64,000 nt of DNA, taken from NCBI GenBank assembly GCA_050944475.1, contig JBMNRD010000001.1:491441-555440 (forward strand), in the 5' to 3' direction. Position numbers and translations under genes: made by a program. Below, in pieces: positions 8,557 to 16,589 of the stretch. This DNA comes from RGIG5612 sp050944475. Its GTDB lineage: Bacteria; Bacillota; Clostridia; Lachnospirales; Lachnospiraceae. How positions within the stretch are numbered: position 1 is the first letter of the stretch; each line of letters opens with the position of its first letter. The notes under the pieces are model-generated. The model did not search any database. It saw nothing but the letters and a program-made list of their open reading frames with translations, and was not told where the DNA came from.

Positions 8557-9624
8557 ATGAAATATGACATAGCAGTAATCAGAGGCGACGGAATCGGTCC
8601 GGAGATCGTAGACAGCACCGTTCGTGTCCTTGAGAAGGTCTCAGAAAAATTCGGGCACGAATTTAATTTTAAATATTATGCTGCGGGCGGATGTGCCATC
8701 GATGAGTACGGCGTTCCTTTGCCGGAGGAAACGATTAAAGGTTGTAAAGCTGCCGACAGCGTTCTTTTAGGTGCCGTTGGCGGACCGAAGTGGGACAGCC
8801 TGCCGACGTATAACAGACCGGAGCGCGCATTGCTCGGACTCAGGGCGAAGCTGGGACTTTTCACTAACTTAAGGCCGGCAAGCATTTACCCCTCATTGGC
8901 AAACGCCTGCACCCTCAGACCCGATATCGCGGCCAAGGGCTTTGACCTTATTATTGTCAGAGAGCTTACCGGAGGTATATACTTCGGTGAAAGTGGCAGA
9001 CGCGAGGGTCGTTACGGCTTGGAAGCTTATGACACGGAATGCTACAGCGAAATGGAAATCGAGCGCATCGCCAGAGTTGCATTCGAAATTGCCATGAAGC
9101 GTCGCAGAAACCTTGTCAGCATCGACAAGGCCAATGTTCTCGAAAGTTCCCGCCTGTGGAGATCCACTGTTGACAGGATTGCGGCAGAATATCCGGAGGT
9201 TGCCGTCGGGCATATGTACGTGGACAACGCTGCAATGCAACTGGTCCGCGAACCGTCTCGTTTCGACGTTATTGTAACATCCAACATGTTTGGAGACATT
9301 TTATCCGACGAGGCATCGCAGATTACAGGCTCTATCGGGCTTCTCGCTTCCGCCTCACTAAACGAGGGCAAATGCGGCATGTATGAGCCTATTCACGGTT
9401 CCGCTCCCGACATTGCGGGAACAGGCAAGGCCAACCCGATTGCAACCATCCTTTCAGGTGCGATGATGCTGAGATACTCGTTTGATTTGCACAAAGAGGC
9501 CGATGCTATAGAGAAAGCTGTAAATGATACGCTTGAGGCGGGCGTAAGAACCGCCGACATCACTAATGACGAACACTACGTCACAACCGAAGGCATGACA
9601 GACAAAATTCTTCTAAGGATTTAG
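8557..9624 (+). CDS. leuB: 3-isopropylmalate dehydrogenase
   Basis: NAD-dependent oxidative decarboxylase of the leucine branch. The start chosen is ATG 8557 (MKYDIAVIRGDGIGPEIV) because the family begins just there and AAAGGGA precedes it; an in-frame TTG 60 bases upstream only adds an unrelated extension. Length is 355 aa. Family marks: GDGIGPE at about 10-16, RAxLGLRAKLGLFTNLRP around residues 88-105, ELTGGIYFGE, DKANVLESSRLWR, and the metal-binding DxxxDxxSQ-like segment FGDILSDEASQI. Next to leuA but without leuCD. Confidence 0.95.
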   Translation: MKYDIAVIRGDGIGPEIVDSTVRVLEKVSEKFGHEFNFKYYAAGGCAIDEYGVPLPEETIKGCKAADSVLLGAVGGPKWDSLPTYNRPERALLGLRAKLGLFTNLRPASIYPSLANACTLRPDIAAKGFDLIIVRELTGGIYFGESGRREGRYGLEAYDTECYSEMEIERIARVAFEIAMKRRRNLVSIDKANVLESSRLWRSTVDRIAAEYPEVAVGHMYVDNAAMQLVREPSRFDVIVTSNMFGDILSDEASQITGSIGLLASASLNEGKCGMYEPIHGSAPDIAGTGKANPIATILSGAMMLRYSFDLHKEADAIEKAVNDTLEAGVRTADITNDEHYVTTEGMTDKILLRI

Positions 9625-9633
9625 GAGGTAAAT

Positions 9634-10698
9634 ATGTTAGACATCAAAATCACCCGCACAAACCGGCCGAAAGCAAAACCTGCCGGCGACCTTCCTTTCG
9701 GTAAAATTTTTACGGACCACATGTTTATCATGAATTACACGGAAGAACAGGGCTGGCATGACCCTAGAATCGTCCCTTATCAAAATCTGTCTCTTTCTCC
9801 CGCAAGCATGGTATTTCATTACGGCCAGGAAATGTTCGAAGGATTAAAAGCATATAAGGGCTCTGACGGCAATAGTTATCTGTTCCGTCCGGATATGAAC
9901 GCAAAGAGAACCAACCGTACAAATGAACGTTTGTGCATACCTTGCCTTCCGGAAGAAAATTTCGTTCAGGCGGTTAAGGCAATCGTCAAAATCGATGAGG
10001 ACTGGATTCCAACCGAAACCGGGACCTCCCTCTACATCAGACCGTTTATCATTGCCACGGATGATTTTCTGGGGGTAGCACCGTCAAAAACCTATCTCTT
10101 TATGATTATCCTCTCCCCGAGCGGCGCCTATTATTCAAGCGGGCTTGAGCCGATTAGCATCTGGATTGAAGACGAGTATGTCAGGGCTGTAAGGGGCGGC
10201 ATGGGCTTTGCCAAAACCGGCGGCAACTATGCATGCAGCCTTATCGGCCAGGTTAAAGCTCACAATGACGGATTCTCACAAGTTCTGTGGCTTGACGGTG
10301 TAGAACGCAAATATATCGAAGAAGTTGGCGCCATGAACATTTTCTTTAAAATCGACGGAAAGATTGTTACCCCCAAGCTTCAGGGAAGTATTCTGCCCGG
10401 CGTTACCCGCGACTCCGTGCTGACACTGTGCAGGGAATGGGGTCTTCCTACCGAAGAGCGCCTTATTTCCGTTGATGAACTTCTTGAAGCTCAGGCAAAC
10501 GGTACCCTTGAAGAGGTGTTCGGCACAGGAACAGCCGCTGTTATTTCCCCGGTTGGCAAGCTTCGCTATAAGGACGATGTCATGACCATTCAGGATGGCG
10601 GTATTGGGGAAATCAGCCGAAAGCTTTATGACACCGTTACCGGAATCCAGCTTGGCGATATTCCCGACACCCACGGCTGGAGGGTAAGCATAGACTGA
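9634..10698 (+). CDS. ilvE: Branched-chain amino acid aminotransferase
   Basis: PLP enzyme (fold type IV) of the last step to valine, isoleucine and leucine, with glutamate as amino donor. 354 aa, the long BCAT form found in many Gram-positives. The PLP lysine is K194 in FAKTGGNYACS, and the characteristic EVGAMNIFF follows at about residues 229-237. AGGAGG stands 7 bases before the ATG, and only 9 bases separate it from leuB. Confidence 0.95.
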   Translation: MLDIKITRTNRPKAKPAGDLPFGKIFTDHMFIMNYTEEQGWHDPRIVPYQNLSLSPASMVFHYGQEMFEGLKAYKGSDGNSYLFRPDMNAKRTNRTNERLCIPCLPEENFVQAVKAIVKIDEDWIPTETGTSLYIRPFIIATDDFLGVAPSKTYLFMIILSPSGAYYSSGLEPISIWIEDEYVRAVRGGMGFAKTGGNYACSLIGQVKAHNDGFSQVLWLDGVERKYIEEVGAMNIFFKIDGKIVTPKLQGSILPGVTRDSVLTLCREWGLPTEERLISVDELLEAQANGTLEEVFGTGTAAVISPVGKLRYKDDVMTIQDGGIGEISRKLYDTVTGIQLGDIPDTHGWRVSID

Positions 10699-10715
10699 TA
10701 ATATGGAGAGAAATT

Positions 10716-11963
10716 ATGTACTCATACGAAACACTTTTTGCATCAGACCCCGAGGTTGCTTTAGCAATTAAGGGCGAAAAAGACAGGCAGCACTCTCATC
10801 TGGAACTCATCGCTTCCGAAAACTTTGTCAGCAAGGCCGTTATGGCGGCCATGGGCAGTCAATTTACAAATAAATATGCGGAGGGGTATCCCGGGAATCG
10901 TTATTACGGCGGTTGCAAATATACCGATGTTGTTGAAAATCTTGCAATTAATCGGGCAAAAAAGCTTTTCGGTTGCGAATATGTCAATGTACAACCTCAT
11001 GCCGGAAGTCAGGCAAACACCGCTGTTTTTTATGCGGCCCTGAAGCCGGGCGACCGTATGATGGGAATGAATCTCAATCACGGCGGACACCTCAGCCATG
11101 GCTGCAAAGCCAATATTTCCGGATCCTTGTATGATGTTATAACCTACGGTGTAAATGAAGACGGTTTCATTGATTACGATAATGTAATGCGGATTGCCCT
11201 TGAAACACGGCCTAAACTCATTGTCTGCGGTGCAAGCGCATATCCGCGGACAATCGACTTCAAAAAGTTCCGGACCATTGCCGATGAAGTCGGTGCCATT
11301 CTTTTAGCGGATATTGCCCATATCGCCGGACTTGTTGCCGCGGGGGAACACATGAGTCCGCTTCCCTACGCTCATGTAACCACCAGCACCACTCACAAAA
11401 CCCTCAGGGGTCCTCGTGGCGGCATGATAATGTCGAGCAACCGGATTGCTGATGAACTCAGGCTGAACAAGGCCATATTTCCGGGACTTCAAGGGGGGCC
11501 TCTTGTCCATGTGATAGCCGCCAAGGCTGTATGTTACGGTGAGGCTCTGCGGCCCGAATTCAAGACCTACGCAAAACAGGTTAAGGCAAATGCCGCTTCC
11601 CTTGCCAAATCAATGGTTGAACGGGGGTTCTCCATCTTTTCCGGCGGAACGGATAATCATATGATTCTTGTGGATCTTCGTCCAATCGGGATAACCGGCA
11701 AGGAAGCCGAGGATGCTTTGGACCTGACGGGAATTACCTGCAATAAGAATCCCATTCCGAATGATAAAACGCCGAAAAGTGTGACCGGCGGCATCCGCCT
11801 TGGAACAGCCGCATTGACCACCCGGGGAATGGATGAGAAGGACATGGAGGCAGTTGCCGAAGCAATCAAGCTGGTCCTTTTGGGAAAAACATCCGCTGCC
11901 GCAAAAAAAGCAGCTGAAATCGTAAGTTCTCTTACGAAAGCCTACCCCCTTTACAGAGATTAG
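10716..11963 (+). CDS. glyA: Serine hydroxymethyltransferase
   Basis: Interconverts serine plus tetrahydrofolate with glycine plus 5,10-methylene-THF. 415 aa. N-terminal HSHLELIASENFVSKAVM and NKYAEGYPGNRYYGG are family marks; the PLP lysine is K228 in TTSTTHKTLRGPRGG. It is 17 bases downstream of ilvE on the same strand with its own AGAGAAA ribosome site, so it is probably the last gene of the ilv operon. Its presence there is unusual, perhaps linking one-carbon supply to BCAA synthesis. No clear terminator follows; the next gene, convergent, ends 17 bases away. Confidence 0.95.
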   Translation: MYSYETLFASDPEVALAIKGEKDRQHSHLELIASENFVSKAVMAAMGSQFTNKYAEGYPGNRYYGGCKYTDVVENLAINRAKKLFGCEYVNVQPHAGSQANTAVFYAALKPGDRMMGMNLNHGGHLSHGCKANISGSLYDVITYGVNEDGFIDYDNVMRIALETRPKLIVCGASAYPRTIDFKKFRTIADEVGAILLADIAHIAGLVAAGEHMSPLPYAHVTTSTTHKTLRGPRGGMIMSSNRIADELRLNKAIFPGLQGGPLVHVIAAKAVCYGEALRPEFKTYAKQVKANAASLAKSMVERGFSIFSGGTDNHMILVDLRPIGITGKEAEDALDLTGITCNKNPIPNDKTPKSVTGGIRLGTAALTTRGMDEKDMEAVAEAIKLVLLGKTSAAAKKAAEIVSSLTKAYPLYRD

Positions 11964-11980
11964 GGATTAGACATTGGGCA

Positions 11981-12649
11981 TTAGATCTTTAAAGCCTTCT
12001 CGACCGGCAGCGCTGATATTATGGCGTTTGCCAGTGTCTTTATTCCGAATTCATTGTTTATGTCAGACATAATCTGAGCACCTGCCGCGGCCGGTGCAAG
12101 GATAAAGATTATGTCCCTTTCCTGCTCCATCTCAATCTGAAGATATTCCTGAAGGTCTCCGTCCTCCACCAGACGGCCTCTGATTACCGTGCCGCCCGTT
12201 GCCCCGGCTCTCCTTGCGACCTGAACTACCTGGTCTGTATAGGAACGTCCGACATTTATCATTATAAGATTATGTTTGTATTCGTTTTTCATTTTAGGCA
12301 CCCCCTTGCCTGTTTTTTCGGGCAATTCATGATGTAATACTTCAGAGACAATACGGTTCACTGCAGTCATTTTCAATACTACGCTTATTCCGCCATACTC
12401 ACCGTTATTGCTGAAATTGCCTCCCATCCTGAATAAAAAATCCTTCACAACCTTCTCCGCCCCCAAACTGAAAATTATATCCTTTCGATTGGTTCCGAGG
12501 CCGAGTATGTCCATCATTTCCGACGAGGCCGTTCCGACCCCTACGCTCTGAAAGCTCAAGCTTATTCCCTGTTCTTTGAACATTTCCATAAGCTCGCGGG
12601 CCTTCCCCTGAGACACAATGGACAGGAGCATTATCGTCCGTTTATTCAT
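11981..12649 (-). CDS. PII-like protein with two PII-type halves
   Basis: 222 aa. Residues about 4-100 (LLSIVSQGKARELMEMFKEQGISLSFQSVGVGTA) and about 122-215 (NLIMINVGRSYTDQVVQVARRAGATGGTVIRGRL) each look like a ferredoxin-like PII or PII-like domain, with GGTVIRGRL resembling the T-loop region of PII. The uridylylation Tyr in its usual context is not evident. PII proteins sense 2-oxoglutarate and nucleotides and often bind a membrane transporter. Here the start overlaps the stop of the DUF1538 membrane gene by 4 bases (ATGA), so a transporter-regulator pair is likely. Specific ligand unknown. Confidence 0.72.
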   Translation of the reverse strand: MNKRTIMLLSIVSQGKARELMEMFKEQGISLSFQSVGVGTASSEMMDILGLGTNRKDIIFSLGAEKVVKDFLFRMGGNFSNNGEYGGISVVLKMTAVNRIVSEVLHHELPEKTGKGVPKMKNEYKHNLIMINVGRSYTDQVVQVARRAGATGGTVIRGRLVEDGDLQEYLQIEMEQERDIIFILAPAAAGAQIMSDINNEFGIKTLANAIISALPVEKALKI

Positions 12650-13431
12650 GAGATTACCTCCTTGTCAAAGAAAATAATATCATCAGAAATCCGGTTAAGC
12701 TCATCGCAAACCCTCTGCAAACGCCTTCTTCTCCTGATGCTTCCGCTAAGGCCAAGCACTTGTATTGTAATCGGCGGCGTCATGGTGACCATTGCAACTA
12801 TTCCGAAGGCATCGGTCATGATATTACCCCCTAAAACCTCGCAGGAACCAAGGGCAAGCGATAAAAGGAAGGTGGCGGTCATGGGGCCTGATGCAACGGC
12901 GCCGGCATCGAATGCAATCGCAACAAACTCTCTTTGGACAAAGAATGCTGCCACAATGATTATTCCGAAAAGTACTATCAATAACCATGAAAGCCTGATG
13001 TTTTTCCGCGCCCTTACCATGGCAATGGCCATGAACAGTCCGACACCCAAGGCAACCGCTAAGATTAAAACCATGTTCGGAATGTAGGGCGCCTGACGGA
13101 CAAGTACTTGCAAATCAGGCTCCGCAATTGTAATTACCACGCCCAGAATAAAAAAATTATAACCGCTAAAATAATCTTTTTTGTTTTGCCGAGCCGGACG
13201 CCGATACTGTCGGCCAGCAGCTCCATTGACATTCCGGAACCTCTGGTAAATAAACTCATACCGCCTATCAAAAGAATGATCCCGAAAAGGAACATCACCA
13301 AAATTCCGGCATTAAGAGGCGCCAGCGTTATGCTTAAAATAAGAACGATGGCGCCTATGGCAATACTGATTGTAATGCTTCTTTTATTGAACTGTTGAAA
13401 TGCTTCCTTAAAATCTCCTGTCTTCCCGCAT
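12646..13431 (-). pseudogene. DUF1538 membrane protein, reading frame interrupted at a T7 run
   Basis: Two overlapping frames make one protein of the DUF1538 family. The 5' part (about 13431-13134) contains hydrophobic segments SIAIGAIVLILSITLAPL and GILVMFLFGIILLIGGMSLF and ends shortly after ATAATTTTTTTATTC; the 3' part (13140-12646) begins VVITIAEPDLQVL, the best-known DUF1538 motif, and runs on through about three more membrane segments. Joining at the T7 run (13156-13150) with a -1 shift restores IIFFILGVVITIAEPDL. The 3' part has GTG at 13140 but no ribosome site. The true start is unclear: the only ATG nearby (13431) is out of frame with the 5' part. Either a sequencing indel, a decaying gene, or programmed frameshifting. 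Probably a transporter working with the PII-like protein. Confidence 0.65.
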
Positions 13432-13460
13432 ATTATATGGGAGAAGAAAGGGCAAGTCAA
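13432..13460 (-). promoter_or_regulatory. Possible promoter before the DUF1538 gene
   Basis: TTGACT (13460-13455), a 17-base spacer, TATAAT (13437-13432), between map and the DUF1538 gene. It would put the transcript start near 13425, just before AGGAG at 13419-13415, after which no normal start codon is found in the right frame. Confidence 0.5.
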
Positions 13461-13529
13461 CAAAGCGGATGTGAAAACTATGTAAAACAGCCTTATGAAT
13501 CGGTAATTTGTTTCGCTCTACAAAGTTCC

Positions 13530-14408
13530 TTACCAGCACAGCACTTCATGACCGTCCTCTGTTACCAGAACCTGAATTTCCCACTGTGCGGACGGAAGCC
13601 CGTCCAGTGTGCGGACGGTCCAGCCGTTTTCTTTATCGGTGGTAAACCGGTATGTCCCCATATTAATCATCGGTTCAATGGTAAACACCATACCGGGGGC
13701 CATTACCATCTCCGTGCCCGGAGTTGAAACATAACTTACCCACGGCTCTTCATGAAAGGCTTTTCCAATGCCGTGTCCGCCGATATCACGGACCACCTGA
13801 TAACCGTGCTTCATAGCATGCCTGTTGATTACATCACCCATGTCACCGAGAAAATTCCACGGCTTAACCATTTCCAGACCCATTCCCACACATTCCTTGG
13901 TTACATCTACCAGTTTTTTTTTCTCGGGACTGACCTCCCCGATGCAGAACATCCTCGAAGAATCTGAAAAATATCCGTTCAAAATTGTGGAACAGTCAAC
14001 ATTTACTATGTCGCCCTCTTCAAGATATTCATCGGCACTGGGTATTCCGTGACAAATGACCTCGTTAATCGAAGTACATACGCTCTTAGGATAACCTTCG
14101 TAATTCAGGTCTGCCGGAATTCCGCCCATATCGTATGTAATTTGATTGACCAGGTCATCAATTTCGATGGTGGCCATCCCGGGGCCAATCACTTTTGCAA
14201 TCTCGTCAAGGACTGTGATGTTTATCTTAGCACTGGCCTTTATACCTTCAATGTCTGCGTCGGTTTTTATTATATCCCTTCCGGGCACCTCATGTCCCGC
14301 CATGGCAAGCCTGCGCAGCTTGTTGTCAAAATCGTTATGGCACATCTTATATTTCCTGCCGCTTCCGCACCAGCAGGGATCGTTTCTTCCTATCTTTCCA
14401 AAAATCAT
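13530..14408 (-). CDS. map: Methionine aminopeptidase with N-terminal SEC-C zinc motif
   Basis: Removes the initiator methionine from new proteins. Residues 6-25 form a SEC-C motif (GRNDPCWCGSGRKYKMCH), a small zinc-binding module that in some clostridial Map proteins is thought to help ribosome or zinc binding; the catalytic pita-bread domain follows (about 45-292). Metal ligands are visible as D in NVDCSTILNGYFSD, H in GHGIGKAFHEEP, E in FTIEPMIN and E in WEIQVLVTEDG. 292 aa. It contains an intact A9 run (AAA AAA AAA, three Lys), showing that long homopolymers are not always misread here. It follows V-ATPase subunit D by 39 bases. Confidence 0.93.
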   Translation of the reverse strand: MIFGKIGRNDPCWCGSGRKYKMCHNDFDNKLRRLAMAGHEVPGRDIIKTDADIEGIKASAKINITVLDEIAKVIGPGMATIEIDDLVNQITYDMGGIPADLNYEGYPKSVCTSINEVICHGIPSADEYLEEGDIVNVDCSTILNGYFSDSSRMFCIGEVSPEKKKLVDVTKECVGMGLEMVKPWNFLGDMGDVINRHAMKHGYQVVRDIGGHGIGKAFHEEPWVSYVSTPGTEMVMAPGMVFTIEPMINMGTYRFTTDKENGWTVRTLDGLPSAQWEIQVLVTEDGHEVLCW

Positions 14409-14447
14409 GCAGTTATTCCTTCAACCATTTAACGACCGTACACAAGC

Positions 14448-15128
14448 TTATGCTTCGATGCCGCCATACAGCTTTTCTTTGAAATGATACGTTTTCTCCA
14501 GCATCATGTCCTTTACTTTCATGAGACGTACCTGAGAACTTCTTTCATTTTCATCCAGCTTCATTACAATGTACTTTATGGATTGCCGGGTGTCGGGAAT
14601 TACCACATGTTCAAGGGCATTTACCCTTCTTCTGGTTTTTTCTATTTCGATTGCCATCAGCTGACAGGACTTCTCTACCTCGGCAAGCCTTAGCATGTCC
14701 TGCATCACTTCCGACAGACTCGTTACCGCTCCGTCAAGGTCTCCGGAGGTAAATGCATAACCATAAGAATAAATATCATTCTCGTCCGATGTTCTTGTTT
14801 TATATTCGAACACCGGAACGTTTACACTCATAACATTCTTAAAAGCGGCCTCTAAGGTCACGCTCTGCTTGGGAACCATCAATGCGGTGTTTATGATTTC
14901 CTCATCCATTCCCGCTCTTGCAAGGACAAAATCCTTATTTGCCCTTGCTATGCCTTCTTCTACCTTGGCGCGAAGCTCTATGTTTTCCCGCGCAAGATCA
15001 AGAAACTGCCTCATCAGCTCGTCTCTCTTGTCCTTCAAAAGCTTGTGTCCCTTAACGGCTGTGGCAAGTTTTTTCTTAAGCTTTGTAAGTTCCATGCGGG
15101 TCGGATTGACCTGCTTTTTTACTGCCAT
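14448..15128 (-). CDS. atpD: V-type ATPase subunit D
   Basis: Central rotor stalk subunit that turns inside the A3B3 head. 226 aa, begins VNPTRMELTKLKKKLATAVKGHKLLKDKRDELMR, the family signature, and is mainly a long antiparallel coiled coil (about 10-75 and 115-205). AGGAGG stands just before the ATG. Last V-ATPase gene of the operon, 91 bases after subunit B; symbols ntpD/atpD are both in use. Confidence 0.93.
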   Translation of the reverse strand: MAVKKQVNPTRMELTKLKKKLATAVKGHKLLKDKRDELMRQFLDLARENIELRAKVEEGIARANKDFVLARAGMDEEIINTALMVPKQSVTLEAAFKNVMSVNVPVFEYKTRTSDENDIYSYGYAFTSGDLDGAVTSLSEVMQDMLRLAEVEKSCQLMAIEIEKTRRRVNALEHVVIPDTRQSIKYIVMKLDENERSSQVRLMKVKDMMLEKTYHFKEKLYGGIEA

Positions 15129-15219
15129 AATCCTCCTAACTGACAGATGTCTGCATAATGTGTACAGATGCCCTTACTGCGATACCATCTCTTGCGGCAC
15201 AAAAACGCTCCTGTCAATA

Positions 15220-16587
15220 TTAATCGTAATACTTGTCAAGGAACCGGTCACTGATACGCTTCAGCTCCGCTCTGGGAAGAATCCTCAGCAATTCCCAGCC
15301 CAGGTCCAAGGTTTCCTCAATATCCCTGTTTGAGGTAAAACTCTGTGACACGTATCTCTTTTCGAATTCATCAGAAAACTCCGCATAAAGCTTATCCATA
15401 TCGGTAAGAGCGTCCTCACCGAGAACTATCATCAATTCCTTAGCTTCCTTTCCGCGGGCGTATGCGGCAAACAGCTGGTTCAGGGTATCGGAATGGTCCT
15501 CTCGCGTCTTCCCGACGCCTATGCCTTTGTCTTTCAGACGTGACAGGGAAGGCAACACATCAACAGGAGGAACAATCCCCTGCCTGTATAATTCACGGCT
15601 GAGAATGATCTGTCCCTCGGTAATATAGCCTGTGAGGTCGGGAATCGGATGCGTCTTGTCATCCTCGGGCATTGTAAGAATCGGAATCAATGTAATGCTG
15701 CCTTTCTTTCCATACTGCCGTCCTGCCCTTTCGTACATTGTTGCAAGGTCGGTATACATATATCCCGGATATCCGCGTCGTCCCGGAACCTCTTTCCTTG
15801 CGGCGGAAACCTCTCTAAGCGAATCGGCATAGTTTGTAATATCTGTCAAAATTACAAGAACATGCATGTCCTTTTCAAAAGCCAGATACTCGGCTGCTGT
15901 CAGCGCCATTTTCGGGGTTGCAATACGCTCAACCGCCGGGTCGTTTGCCAGATTGACGAACATTACCGTTCTGTCAATTGAACCTGATTCCGTAAATGAC
16001 CTGGTAAAAAAGTTTGCTTCCTCAAATGTGATTCCCAAAGCGGCAAATACGACGGCAAACTGTTCATCGGTTCCCCGCACCTTTGCCTGTCGTGCAATTT
16101 GAGCCGCCAACTCGGCATGTGGCAGTCCGGACATGGAAAAAATAGGAAGCTTCTGTCCGCGAACGAGTGTATTCAGTCCGTCAATGGTGGAAACTCCGGT
16201 CTGGATGAACTCATTCGGATAGTTTCTGGCTGCAGGATTCATTGGAAGGCCCTCAACGTCCACCCTTTTTTCCGGCAGAATCTCCGGACCTCCGTCAATC
16301 GGACGTCCCAGCCCGTCGAACACCCTGCCCAGCATATCCTCCGATACACCCATTTCCATTGTTCTGCCAAAGAAGCGTACCTTGCTCCCCTCCGGATTGA
16401 TTCCTGTGGATGATTCAAACAGCTGAACCAATGCGTTGGTTCCGTCAATTTCCAGAACTTTGCATCTTTTTTTGGTCCCGTCTGCCAGTTCTATCTCTCC
16501 CAGCTCGTTGTATGTGACATTTTCAACGCCCTGGACAAGCACCAGAGGGCCTGCGATTTCTTGAATTGTTCTATACTCTTTCGGCAT
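15220..16587 (-). CDS. atpB: V-type ATPase subunit B (non-catalytic)
   Basis: Non-catalytic nucleotide-binding subunit of the V1 head. 455 aa. The P-loop position reads SGLPHAELAAQIARQA and lacks the GKT of the catalytic subunit, as normal for B. VVFAALGITFEEANFF, DITNYADSLREVSAARKEVPGRRGYPGYMYTDLA and LPSLSRLMK-like segments are diagnostic. It starts 2 bases after subunit A stops, so the two are translated together. Confidence 0.96.
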   Translation of the reverse strand: MPKEYRTIQEIAGPLVLVQGVENVTYNELGEIELADGTKKRCKVLEIDGTNALVQLFESSTGINPEGSKVRFFGRTMEMGVSEDMLGRVFDGLGRPIDGGPEILPEKRVDVEGLPMNPAARNYPNEFIQTGVSTIDGLNTLVRGQKLPIFSMSGLPHAELAAQIARQAKVRGTDEQFAVVFAALGITFEEANFFTRSFTESGSIDRTVMFVNLANDPAVERIATPKMALTAAEYLAFEKDMHVLVILTDITNYADSLREVSAARKEVPGRRGYPGYMYTDLATMYERAGRQYGKKGSITLIPILTMPEDDKTHPIPDLTGYITEGQIILSRELYRQGIVPPVDVLPSLSRLKDKGIGVGKTREDHSDTLNQLFAAYARGKEAKELMIVLGEDALTDMDKLYAEFSDEFEKRYVSQSFTSNRDIEETLDLGWELLRILPRAELKRISDRFLDKYYD

Positions 16588-16589
16588 GA

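Noticed and set aside
13429..13431. Prefb-like +1 frameshift at the DUF1538 start (ATG 13431, AGGAG, TTT TAA)
   Set aside because: Tempting, but the nearby promoter would start transcription after this ATG, so I leave the start unresolved rather than claim a second frameshift.
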